Shown here in pieces: positions 21,861-33,426 of a DNA stretch of 64,000 nucleotides (position 1 is the first letter of the stretch; each line of letters begins with the position of its first letter). The position numbers and the translations under genes were made by a program. The stretch comes from Neospora caninum Liverpool (Eukaryota > Apicomplexa > Conoidasida > Eucoccidiorida > Sarcocystidae). The stretch spans positions 4,741,748-4,805,747 of the forward strand of contig NC_018397.1 in the NCBI RefSeq assembly GCF_000208865.1, read 5' to 3'. Under the pieces are notes generated by a model, which did not search any database, had not been told where the DNA came from, and was given only the letters and a program-made list of their open reading frames with translations.

Positions 21861-24586
21861 ATGGCTGCCTCGCACCCCCTTCCCCGTTATGGGGGACTCC
21901 GGCCCTATGTGGCTCTGCTGCTCTGCCTGTTTGCTTTCCGCTGTATGCACGGTGCCAGCGAGCCGGTAGCAGGCACAATTCGATTTCTCGTCCGGCCTGC
22001 TGACCCTAGGCTGGTGTCGTCCAGCTTCTGGACGAAACTGCGAAAAGGGTTCATGCGGTTGCTGCAAAAAGAGAAAGACAACCGGGAATGGATCCCCGTA
22101 CATGCATATCTACCTCCTGACGAGCCACCTGCAGCTCGTACGACATCTCGCGAAGCGTCTGGCTTTTTCGCCAAGATTTTGAGCAGAGATGAGGTCGACG
22201 AGGACCAAGCGTTCCTGGCTCTTGGTGCGCGTCTTCCACAAGGGTTTAACGCTTCATTCGAATTGGAAAAACGTCCGAATGGGGAACTCGAGTGCGTGAA
22301 GTCTCCCTGGGTAGCGAACGTTCATGTTGAGGCCGTACGCGGCGTCACAAGTCCGGAAGGGGTCCCCTTCTATGAGGCTGAAGTTAGGTATGACGACGAT
22401 CAGGAGACGGGAGACGAAGCCGTAGCCAACTTGCCGGCCCACATTCCTCTCACCCCTAATACTAAAGTTTTCAAGAGGGGAATGTCTCAAATAAAACCCG
22501 AAGCGGGACTGGATGCGTCGCTCGTCTGCCAGGCAGACGGCCGACCGCCGATCTTTGTTACAGATGATGATGAGGAACAGGAAATGCCTGGTACGTCAGA
22601 TACGGAAAAAACAAAAGAGACGGGCGTAATTGTTATTCTACGCTACAACCTTTCCGAGACATTGGAAAAATACACGCGGCTCCACATGCCGGTTTAGCCT
22701 TGGAGTACGGGGAAAAAGGGAATCTTTCACAGGGCTAGAGCGATGTATGACCACGAGCGCGCGGCAGAAATCCGTCTCCGAAACTTTCTTCCCGTAGTGT
22801 TGGTGCCTCGGTTTTGGCCGTACACTCGTCTGGTGTCGCGTTTGAGTCAGCTGTGTGAGTATTTATGCACTCGGTACATTGGGTCGGGTCGTCATAAAAC
22901 TTCGGGGGATAGCGAGGTGGAGCCTCTCCGACAGTCGCGGCCGTATCAGTCTCCGATCCGCATATGTCTCCTACGGAAAAAAATCGGAGGCGTCCAGGTT
23001 GTGCGTGCGAACACCTGGATTCACGCGGAGTATTCGAATTGAACAGCAGTCCGGCAGCAGGTAGAAGAAAGCACGACTGGGCGGGACAAATTCTTTCTCG
23101 TTTCGTGATGCTGAGCGAAAGCCTGTCGTACCGCGACGGTTTCCTCTATTTTGTTTTCGTGGTGTCATGCAACGCCGTTCAAGGACTCTGCCTGCGCTCG
23201 GCTGTTTGTCTCTATCTTGTTTTTCTACATGCAGAACTGCAGCCAGGCCCCTGGAGCGTTTCTGTGATTGTAAAGTCGAAAGTGAATCCTCTCACGTCCT
23301 ATGGACGGTCCTACTACGTAGAAATAATCGACAACGTCTCTGTCACTGTGCCCCCGCAGCGCATCTTGCCTCTGTCGTTTCCTGGTCCCATGCATCTCAA
23401 CACTCTGCTCCAACTCGAGCTTGCCGTTGCTGCTGGGCATCTATTTGAGAATGCAAGACTCACAGAGGCTGCAAAAGGCATGCCAGCCCGCTGTAAACTT
23501 GTACGGGAGGCCTTGTACGTCCACCCCGTTGTGCTCGACTGCCCTCTGTGGCACATAAAGTCACAGACGGAGAAACAAACAAGTAAGGATGCCAGCGACG
23601 CTGCTACCCTTTTCCTGTACTGAGCGAAGAATGCATGCCAAGCAGGCCAGGTGGAGGCAGACTAGAGAGACAGAGGGACGGAGGGAGGATGTCACGGAGT
23701 AGAGCGCAGGAGGTTCGCGCGGCGGCTGAAGCTGACGATCCCCAAGGGAAATTCTCGTACCAGCCTCTGTGTTTCATTTTGCCGTCTACCCTCGCGTTTC
23801 CCGCATCTGTCCCGTTTCGTCTCTGTCTGTATTCCCATGTCAGCCGGTAAATTCGTCAAGGCTGTAGGATCTCTCGTCGGCCTAGCTCTGTCAAAAAGGG
23901 TGGCGTACCCTCGTAAGGATAAGTCGAGCTTCAATCGCCTTGTGACGTTAGAGGGCGATCCTGCCGCTACGTTCCCAGCGGTCTTGCATTTAAAAACCTC
24001 CGTGGAGCCGAAAGTGCCTACCGCGGAGGAGGCGGCTGTTCTACGCACCATCTCTCAACAAGCTCTGCACGAGTTCGCCGAGGGCACCGCCGCGAACAAG
24101 AGTCCCCTCAGTCTGAAGGCGCAGCGCGACGTTCTCAACGTGGAGGTTGATATGAACGACCTCAGCTCAGATGCGAAGCAGCAGCTGAAAAATCTTGCGT
24201 CCGGTTCCGGTGATCGTTTGCAGTTCAAACTTGAGGGCCCTGCATTTGGCAACATTTTCGGAGAGGGAGAGTCGCGCTCCACTGAGGCGCAGGGCGCCGC
24301 GGATCCTGGCCTTGTACGCCACATCTACCGCTCAACAGTAACGGAACCGTACCAAGAAGCAAAGAGGAATCTCGCGAAAAATCTCGCGCTTGCTATGGGC
24401 TTCGCTTTGCTCTTCAATGGTGGACTAAAGCTGTGGAGTTGGTGGCAGGACGACAAGGCAACACGGCGGAAACTGGCGCTGATTGAAGCTGGTCGAGACG
24501 AGCAAAAATTCGAACCAAAGTATCTAGTGAAGCCCGCGCAGGCGACTGATGTGTTCCCGGAACCGGTGCCAGACGGCATGATGTAA
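21861..24586 (+). CDS. unrecognised secretory-pathway membrane protein
   Basis: I do not recognise this family. Three exons fit in frame: 21861-22590, 23235-23582 and 23844-24586, each joined in phase 1 with GTACGT and GTAAGG donors, giving 606 residues. The N-terminus is a clear signal peptide (hydrophobic YVALLLCLFAF followed by CMHGASEP). The middle is mixed alpha/beta-looking sequence without low-complexity insertions, unusual for this window and suggestive of conservation. One membrane span near the C-terminus (about 541-562, LALAMGFALLFNGG) is followed by a short tail, so a type I topology is predicted. If the first intron were not spliced, the first exon would end at 22697 as a free-standing 278-residue secreted protein; the last exon could also be read from its own ATG at 23837, which overlaps the acceptor. 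The three-exon model is preferred because all phases agree. Confidence 0.6.
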
Positions 24587-26694
24587 AATAAATAAACACA
24601 GTCCGTTGGGGGCCACGCAGTGGGCGCGACTCGGGGGACAGCGAACACACACCTAAAGAAGGAGGCCAAGCTTCATCGTTTGCGTGTCCTCTTCGTTTCG
24701 ACAGAATGGATTCATACCTACACTGATTGTTCGCGAAACGATGCTAACACAGTAAAACTTCGATAGGGTAAACTAGGTACCAAATATGGTAGTGGAGGAA
24801 GGAGGTTCGTAATCACTGAGGCACCCCAGAAACTCTTGACCAGGGAAAATCGCTTGATATACTTGTTTTTTTTTTTCGGGATCGGCAGAAAATGGTAGAC
24901 ACCAGCAAAAAACTCGCAGTGTGAGAGCTACAGGTAAACCGGCGACGAAGAGTTTTACAGGCAGTACACACCAGCTGAGCACCTAGACACGACGTGCTAT
25001 TGGAGTCGCAGAAGCATTGCGCTCGCCTGCGAAAATGGTTAGAAAGCCACGCTGCCTCTGGGGCGTGACAGAGGGTGCTGTCAAGGTGGAAAAGCGGATA
25101 GACCGCAGAAAGGAGGGCAAGGGGGCCGGACCAAGTATCCGTTCGTTCTACGCTGATGCGTCCATCATGAACTGTGGAGATGAGTCGAGGCATTTGCATT
25201 TCAATTTGCAGCGTCGCCTCAGTGGCAGTTGCTTGTCACCAATTCTCGTGACGTGTTTGTTGCTGATTTAGGCTTTCGTTGTTGGCTGAACCGCTGTTCT
25301 GCACTTTGATGCAACCTGCGTGTGTCGCTTTAAAACACTTAACCAACACCTGCAACAGCGTTTCTCGAGAATGAACCAGACACGCAAGCGTGAAAGGCGC
25401 TGCCCGCGTTCCTCGAAACGACTGTTTACAACGTACTGTGCATCCAGCCCCATTTTCGACAGGCGAGGCTCGTGTTCAAGGCTCAGCGAAATCATACCGT
25501 AGAGCAACAGAAGCCGGGGTGAAAAAACGGCAGACCGTCCCGCTGTTTGGTGCCTTGCTTGTCGAAGATGCCGATGTTATATGGAGATGGCACGCGAGTG
25601 ACTGGCACGGTTGACGCTGACTTTAGACCAGCGCTTTCAAACTCCATCGCTCAATCACCATCTTTTGAGGGCCAATACCTTTTCCAGATTTCATCCGATT
25701 CAGTGGCGTCCCTGACTAGATGCAGTTCTAGATGATTTTGCGCGTAAGCCTTGTTTACCGAGAGTCCTCAAAACTGCGTCATTTCGATGCGTCAAACTGA
25801 ACACATACGAATGCACCTGATGCGTGTGGCACTTTCCAGCAATTTGGGGGGTCCGAGTCGATGGTGATTACATGTGACCAGGCCTAAAACCAAGGGAACC
25901 AGGATGGGTTTCAGTACGCGTAGCGGGGGAGTACCATACGGGATGGAGTCGACTAAGACGTGCAGCGGTTCTGGCTAGGTAGGCTTTGCATTCCGCTTCC
26001 TACGTCATCTCCGTTAAACTAGATGACGGATGTAAGGGAGCTTTCCGCGAGGTGAGTTTCCGATTCCACGCGGCAGACAGGACGACTTTTCGAGGAGCCG
26101 GGAACGGCGGAAGAGCAAAACGACCTCTGGTGCGTCAGGGGGTCGATCGTAGCGCGCTGGCTGATTGCATTTCTCAGCCGAGAACTGAGGAATACACGAG
26201 AGACGTTTCCATCGAAAGAAGGAAACAGAGACGCACACGGGTTCCCGTCCGCATCCCCTCCCCCCACCGCATCGAGGAAAGTACGTGTGCAACAGGCGCA
26301 AGGCTCTTCTTTCTGGGAAGACCGCCGACAGAGACATGCGCCGAGACAAACACGCATGCCAGAAGAGAAGCAGCCACGAACGGAAATTCCCAGAGAGAGT
26401 AAGAGACACATCGACAGAACCGAGGGAAAGGCTTTCTCCGGGACAGAAACGTTTCGTGCGTCTGTAGTTCGACGAGTAGAGAAAACGAGGTGAGAGCACA
26501 GAGAGAAACCGTGTCTGTACGCGGGACTTGGAAACCGGCGGCGCGCCACAGTAGCCGGAAGGATAATTTGCCACGTCCGGACTCCCTCTTTTTTCCCACC
26601 GGGCTTTTGCTAAGGAAGATATCCGCAAACACAACACGCGCGCAAGACATCACGCTTTCCCAGAATTCCTTTCTGCCGAACGACATAGGCACCC
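24587..26694. other. convergent intergenic region
   Basis: Shared 3' flank of the membrane-protein gene (plus) and the ROMO1-like gene (minus). AATAAATAAA just after the stop at 24584-24586 is the only polyadenylation-like sequence I see. Short frames on both strands have no recognisable content. Confidence 0.55.
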
Positions 26695-28775
26695 TCACTG
26701 CTGTCTATACGGCATACCACGAGGCGCTGTAGAGTCGGGCGTAGCCTCCTTTTGTCCACTCTCGAAAGACTCCCTGCAATGATGAGGCGTGAGTTACGGA
26801 AGCAACCCCGGCCGAGTGGGGTCGAACGCGCCCAGCGGCACACCCTTCTGCGGAGCCTTTGACGCGTGTATGCACTCGACTATCGGTGTCGTCGCTCGAG
26901 CGTGGGGAACTTGCACTCCCACGCTTGCAGCCGAGCAGCACTTGGAGAAGCCCTTGCATGCGCGGTCCCGCCTGGGAAGGAAAAGCGTGGCCGGTTCGCC
27001 ACAAGAGCAGACGAGGCAGAGACAGCAGCAGGCTCGTCACACCTAATGACCATCCCACATCCAAGGAAGAAGCCGAAACTGACAGCTCCGCCAACCTGCG
27101 ACGCACAACAAAGAAGTTCGGGGAACACTCGAAGGGTTTGTGTTGTCGTTCCACGTGTCGCTGCCAAGACGAGGACAGAGGCGCTGCGGAACCTTCTGAC
27201 CCAGCAAGACTTAAGTGTGCAGATACACCCGGCGACGAATGAGCCACTCTCCGAACGCCAGGCCACGGGCAGTGGCGATAGTACCGAGCGAGACGAGCGT
27301 CTCAGCCAGAATATCCCTAAAAGTAGAACGAAGGGTTCCATGGCGGCGACAAAGAACAAAGAGCGACACAGAACTCACAAAAACGGATCTGTTCTAGTCT
27401 ACGCATCACATCCAGATAACGTTGCGCCGAAAGGAGAGCAGCATCTCCAGTTAAGAGAAAAGGCCATCTCCATCTTGGGCCCTGAATGGCGGCGAGGAAG
27501 ACGATAGAGAAGGGAGACAGCGAGAAGGAGTCGAAAGGACGGTGCGCAGGCACTTACTACAGAGACAGGGAGAATGAGGAGATTCCGGTTCACAACGGCA
27601 GCGTATCCGCCGGTGAGAAAACCAAAAATGCCGCCAACCGCAGCTCCCTGGACGCATAGCAGACTCGAGAAAGGACAACCATTTTTCGCATCGATTTCCC
27701 AACCGTCCCCGCACCACGAAAAGCAGACCAGGAGCCGTCGCTCGCGGGCCACAAACTGCCAGGTGTGTGACGTCACCTGGCTACCGTTTCACTCTCAGAT
27801 TCGGAAGAAGGACGACAGCAACCGCGATGGGCTTCTTCACTTGCGGAAGCAAAACCAGGAGGATCGTTGCTTGGCTGCTTCTTTTTAGGAGAGAGACCGC
27901 GACACGAGAAGCCCGAGTTAGATGGCGAAAGAAAGAAACGAAACTAGGCACAGCGTACTGCAGTGAGACGGCGCCCACCCCAGCAGGATTTATTCCACTC
28001 CCCCACATTCCCCCACGCACAAGGACCCTGGAAGCCTGGAATACAAAAGGCTTTCTCTCCTCATTCACAAACTGGGGGCGGTTTGTCGTCGTCAGCCTTG
28101 TCGTGTCGAGGCAGAGAATGAACCAAGTGCACGGCGCCGAGGAGGAGCAACTGGAGCAGACAGTGGATCGCAAAGAATGGGCGGAGGCGTTGGGGAAGCA
28201 CACTCAGAGATCGGGGAAAAGCACCGCGGCGCCTTCGGAGGCCTGTGCCAAGCCACGCGACAGTCGAGAAGGCGTTGATCTTACCATCTTCATTCCCATC
28301 TTGACACCCTCCAGGCAGTTTCTCAGTCGCGGGTTTGTGACGTGGCGGTCCAGAAACGAGGCTTCCCGGCCTCCGTGCATGCGCCGCCGCTCCTCTTCGA
28401 TGTATTCGCGATCATAAATGCCTGGGGATTCTGAGTACGGAGACCTGTCAAAGAAAAACAGCCAAGAGACGAGAAATCAGAGAGCGAATAAAAGTCTCCA
28501 CGAAAAACGGCATGGAAAATCCCTAGCTTTTTCGTGCTGAAGAACGCACAACCGTCAACGCCTTGGACGCAGACAGGACAGTAGATCCACACCTCAAATA
28601 TGCAGATGTCTGTGCAGAGGCAGTTGGAGACTGTCGATTCACGCACAGCCTAGATGGTCACAGCGACGCTCACGGATCTCCACGAAACAATCTGAAATGT
28701 GTACACATACACATTACACGGAATTCCGCAACCGCACGCACGAGCGCACCCGTTTCCCCAGTCATCCATGCGCAT

Positions 28776-28809
<34 letters not shown>

Positions 28810-30298
28810 TAGAGCAACAGAGAGGTGGAAATAGAATTAGCGGAGAGGACCAGGGACCGGAAGAAAGGAAACAGGTCTTTTGGGATTCTCACGCGTATTT
28901 GCCAAAGTCTTCTTTGGCGTAGTAGTCCTCCGTTTTCCCGACACTCAACGAAGGCATCGAGAAGCCAGTCGAGGAAGACGAAGACGAGGAAGGCGGTGAG
29001 GACGTAGGCGGCACTGCATGCGCACAGTCACACATGGGCAAGGGACAGCCTCACTATCTCGCGTGTCAAAAAGGTGGGAGACGACAGTCAGCAGGAGGCT
29101 CCACGCGTGTCTGCTTTTCCCGTTCCTCAACGGCGATGAAAATCACCTTGAGGCGCTGGCGGAGGAGTTGAGAAACCTTTGAACGGCGAGTTGAGGTCCA
29201 CGGCGGCTGCTCCGAGCGCTTTTGGTGGAGCTGAACAGGATACGGAAGAGAGGGGCAAAAACGCAAAATTGCTGACGCATATGGGCAGGGGAGACGCCAG
29301 GGCAGTGTCTTGAGGCCATGTCCTATCCAAGTCGGCTCCCCTTCAATCCATGAGCACAGTCGACATACGGCTTTCAGATGCAGCGACAGATGCACTGACG
29401 GCGACTCGCGATATGTCACTGGTGGTTCAGTGCCGACACCACCATTTTGACGGGATGACGAAGTCGATGAGAAACCCGTGTCAGAGACCAAGAACGGGTA
29501 TCCTGGCGCTTCTTTCTTTCCTCCGGAAGGCGAGATTGTCCGGTCGTCGCGTGGCGGCCCAACACGCTCGCAACGGCGTGGAAGTTCATTTCTACAAAGA
29601 GCCCTATGCAATCCTCGTGATACTGATGGGAGTAGAGTGAAGAGAGCGAGGAGAGAGAGTGAGACATCTGGTGTCGTCAGTCGAGTCGGGCGAGGCAAGA
29701 CAGAGGAAAAAGAAAACTGCAAGTCTTACGCGGAGGTGCGACGGCTCCGCCTGCCGGTGGAGGGGGAACGAACTCGTCAAATTCGCTCTTCGGCAAGCTT
29801 GTCGGTGAGCCTGAGTTGCCTGAAGCGGAGGAAGCTCCGCCGCCAAAAGGCCACCTGAACGCAAAGAAATGCACGGCAGACCAGAAGGTATACGAGCAGG
29901 CGAGGTCGCAGATCACTACCCCGTTCCATCAAGGAGTTTCCGCGTGTAGTCGGGGACACATGCAGGATGGAATCCATCAGCCAAGAGAGCAGGATAGGAC
30001 AGGTCAGGAGCAAAGTGACAAAGAGAGCGTTCAAGTTAGCACGAGAGTAGAAACAAACATTCATCGCTTCGCAGTCGTTTTCGAGAAAGTGACTGGGCCC
30101 CCTCTCGCCTCCTGCTTGGCGCTCGCAGATCCGTTCGCTGTCATTGTTGACCTAACCCCTGTACCGATGTTTTTCTTTTCGGCTGATACTGTCGACCGGT
30201 GCTTGCATGCATGTGGAATTCTGTGAGAATTTGTGAACTGCCGCAGGATGGAGCCATTCGGAGCAAGAAAGTCCACATAACGCCACTTACCAGCCCAT
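26695..30298 (-). CDS. ROMO1/Mgr2-like inner mitochondrial membrane protein
   Basis: Mgr2/ROMO1 is a small two-span subunit that gates the TIM23 import channel. Eight exons on the minus strand: 30298-30291, 29854-29730, 29230-29147, 29013-28893, 28444-28285, 27647-27558, 27095-27043, 26773-26695; all phases agree, giving 239 residues. The C-terminal core matches the family: CLEGVKMGMKMGAAVGGIFG (compare VKMGxxMGxAVG in ROMO1), about 20 residues, then GGAVSFGFFLGCGMVIR (compare GGTFGTFMAIGMGIR). The first 140 residues are a Pro/Ser/Gly-rich extension not found in yeast or animal proteins, including PPPPAGG and a seven-serine run. The first exon carries only eight coding bases (ATGGGCTG). The last exon is the least certain; reading through exon 7 instead gives a different tail ending at 26880. 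The import-complex role is inferred from the family. Confidence 0.75.
28778..28810. repeat. (TA)n microsatellite
   Basis: TA run in the fourth intron of the ROMO1-like gene. Confidence 0.9.
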
Positions 30299-33200
30299 GA
30301 TGCGAACGACCGGTGCGAACCACGGAAGAAAAGCGAAATTGCCCCGCGGAATTCGGATGATATTTCGGAACAGCTGCGTCAACAGTCCACATGCAATACA
30401 GAAATGCCTGTACCACCCAAGAAACCAGGTTACCCTTGCTCGTGCGGTGAGGCAGTTCTGTGTTGGAAAGACGTCAGAGTTGCCAACGGAATCAAAAAAC
30501 AAATCGCCTCCCTGCCCAACAGGAAACCGCGTCCGGGAAAAGAAGTGAGAGAGCGGACCGCGGAAAATCTGAGTATGCGCGTTGGACTTCGGGCCCGACG
30601 GGGCTCTGCACCCAGTCCGTCGGCAGCCTCGGACAGTGATTCGAGGTATTTTGACGAAAACCCACGCACAAGCCGAGTAGCGCCTCAATGCCTCTGTTGG
30701 GGTGTACAGGCACTCGGGCGCAGTCGCACATCGCAGGCAAAACTCAGCTACAGTCAAAGTTCACAGGATTTTGACGGAAGAAAGCTGACGTTGGACTGCG
30801 GCAGCGAATGCGGTGTTGGAGACTCGCAAGTCGGGCATGCAACGTCTTTTCGCGAGGAAAAGCTTGAATGGAAAAGGCGGCTCAACATCAGAACTCGGAG
30901 AAGAAATCCGCTGTGTTCGGGCTTCTATCATTTTGTGTAAGTTAAATTGGGGGGGGGGGTAATTGAGTTCGGCATGACTTCAGGTGAATTTCTTGGTTAA
31001 TGGTATTGCTGGGTGTCGTGCCTGCACATGCCATCTGTGACTTGAGCCTGTGGGACAAACAACTCGTGACCTGTGGTTTCTTGTCTATGGTTTCGCACTG
31101 GCCGATTCAAGCTGAGTTGCCAGAAACGCTGTCCATTACACACAAGCGAGCTACGTTTAGAAAATGGCCTTTGTGAGATAGTGAACCAGAGAGCGGAGGT
31201 GTGGCTAGCATGCGTTCTGGCCAGCAGGGACTGGAAGAAGCATTCCGGGAGCTGGTTAACAATGCGTCACTGCAGTTGAAGATAGTACTGGCGCTCTTAG
31301 ACTGGGAAAAAAGTCAGTGTACACACCGAACCACCGTTGAATTCACAATTTTTCGCCTGTTGCGCGTGCTGTGAAGCCGGAGGAACTCTGTTTGTGTATT
31401 CATTCGGTAGAGCGTGTTTTCACGGCTGCCGCATTTTGTATAAATTCCATTGGAGGGCAAGCACGTGCTCACAGAACTGCTTATCGGCTTACGAGAAAGG
31501 AAAACGCGGTTGTCGCCGGCCTGCTTTTTCGTTGCCGCTACCCATATCCATTTGTACCATTACGTACGGACAGGCAACAGCCGGAGGCGCCGACAGCACT
31601 ATTCCAGGCAGAATCGCCACGAAGCCTATAACCCTGCTCGCCCAAGAGTTCACTAAACCGTTACCAATTCCTCACCGGCAGCACAAAACACCCACCGGTT
31701 GTTTAAATGATCCACGGGGGCAGTAATACCTCGTGCGCATAATGCTTCCTGGACACACACCGCCTGGTAACGCTGTGTAGGCTCTGTCAGCAAAAGAGCA
31801 ATTCTGTTTGGGTACGCAGAACGCGAGTAGTGTCCGACGTGTGGTTTTAGACTACCAGTGGAGGTCTCGTGTGCAGCTGAAGCATTCGAGAACGCGTTGT
31901 GGTCTTTTAGTACACGGCTGGTGGCAGACCGTAGCGAAGCTTTTTCCTTCCTCGATCGCTCGAGGAGCGGCAGACGGTCGAACAAACTTGTCGATGTGGA
32001 GGGCGTACCTCTGAAGAAGTCAATCACCGCTTCTCAAATGTAATCTGTGATGACAGCGAGGACGAAATGTCGCGAAATGTGGTCCTTCGGAACTTAATCC
32101 CTGAGGGAAGATGCCCTTTCCGAACCATCAATCACAGATGTAGCAGCGTGGCTGCATACACCGCACAACATAACGAGGGAAGGCCATTTATCTGACGTGT
32201 ATTGAAACCTTCGCATTCAAAACTGTTTGCACGGTTTTGGGTCCATCCGAGCGAATCCAGCTTAATCTCTCAGGCATCCACGTGAACCGAATGGGGCGAT
32301 CGGGCAGAACCACACTAACTGGCGGTCACAAGATGACAAGAACAGTCGGACTAAAAAGTGAAGTCTTCAAAAGCAACTTCAGAATGGCTTCTAAGAGGCG
32401 AAGCATTTTTCGTGGCAACGCATCGGCCCCGAAAATAGACCGTATTGCCGTATCGTTCACGCAGGTGCGGGTGCCTGTGGCGTCCACCGAAGGAACTGAA
32501 GCCCGTGGCTGAGAAAACCCAGAGAGCGAATCGTGGACACAGGAGCCCAAATTTACGCGTGGACATGTGATTTGCCTTTATGCCACATTGGAAAACCTAA
32601 CCTGCGCACATAGCCTTCAGGACTCTCCCAGAGGGTGTCTTGCTACAACGAAAGAAAAGTGTCGCGCCTGCTTATCTCGGACAGCTCCCCTGTGTCTCGT
32701 CTCGATTGCTTTTTTCTGGATCTCCGGTAATTCGCTGCTTTTGCCAACTACCACCAATTAGTTTTCTCTGCCAACCATGCACCCGTGGAATGGATGGCGG
32801 CTGATGGAACCTTTTTGATTCATGATGCTTTTTCCGTGCTCTTCCTGGTCAGCCGTTGAGTCACCGCAGTGTCGTCTTTTCGCGAACAGCCACATGGGGC
32901 GGCAGACCACTCCCCCTGTCTGTCTTCCCTGTTCCCATGCTTGTGTTCCGCGTATCCCCCTGCTGGGTTGAGCCTTTTTCAAAGGAGGCTTTCTGTTAAC
33001 ACTGTGCGTCTGTCGGCGAGCATCTGTTTTGCCAGCCTACGGAACGCTCTAGGGGAAATGCGACTGAGACGGCGCAGCGGCAGCGCTCGATGGGGGCTTT
33101 GCCCAGTTGGGTCCAACAAACACGGTCGGCCTTTTTCTTCCTTCTGGCAGCCTTTTTCGTTTATTCTGCACTTCCAGTTGGGACTCCGTGAACAGCATTC

Positions 33201-33426
33201 TGGTGTTTTGGTCGCCGCTAGTAGCGTCTCGCACCGAGACAACATCGCCAGCGACAACGGGCGCCCTCCCCTTCCCGCGCTAGCTTTTTCCACCGCTATG
33301 TGCCGTTCTTGTTTCTGAAAATGAATTCAAGTACGTTCTTCGTTGACGAGCGCTTCTGGTAATCTCGAGGACGAAAACACACGTCCGTGTCGACATCTTT
33401 TTCCCGTTCTCGTCTCTGGCTTCAAA
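30299..33426. other. divergent intergenic region
   Basis: About 3.1 kb between the ROMO1-like gene (minus) and the ATG1-like kinase (plus). A run of about 12 G residues sits near 30948-30959. Plus-strand frames at 30404-30940 and 31337-31726 and minus-strand frames at 30287-30757 are domain-free and I could not turn them into gene models. The segment 32600-33420 is pyrimidine-rich and probably includes the kinase 5' leader. Confidence 0.5.

Noticed and set aside
21183..22103. 306-codon minus-strand frame
   Set aside because: It overlaps the signal-peptide exon of the plus-strand membrane protein, has no ATG at its beginning, and has biased composition.
26866..27507. 213-codon plus-strand frame
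   Set aside because: It is antisense to the ROMO1-like exons and intron; no domain and no splice signals.
28893..29013. Membrane-helix reading (VLTAFLVFVFLDWLL) of this exon in another frame
   Set aside because: The Pro/Ser-rich frame keeps phase at both splice sites with its neighbours; the hydrophobic frame does not.
24587..33426. Possible nuclear copies of mitochondrial DNA, which are common in this lineage
   Set aside because: I could not match any stretch to a cytochrome gene or rRNA fragment by eye. A similarity search with the mitochondrial blocks would decide.
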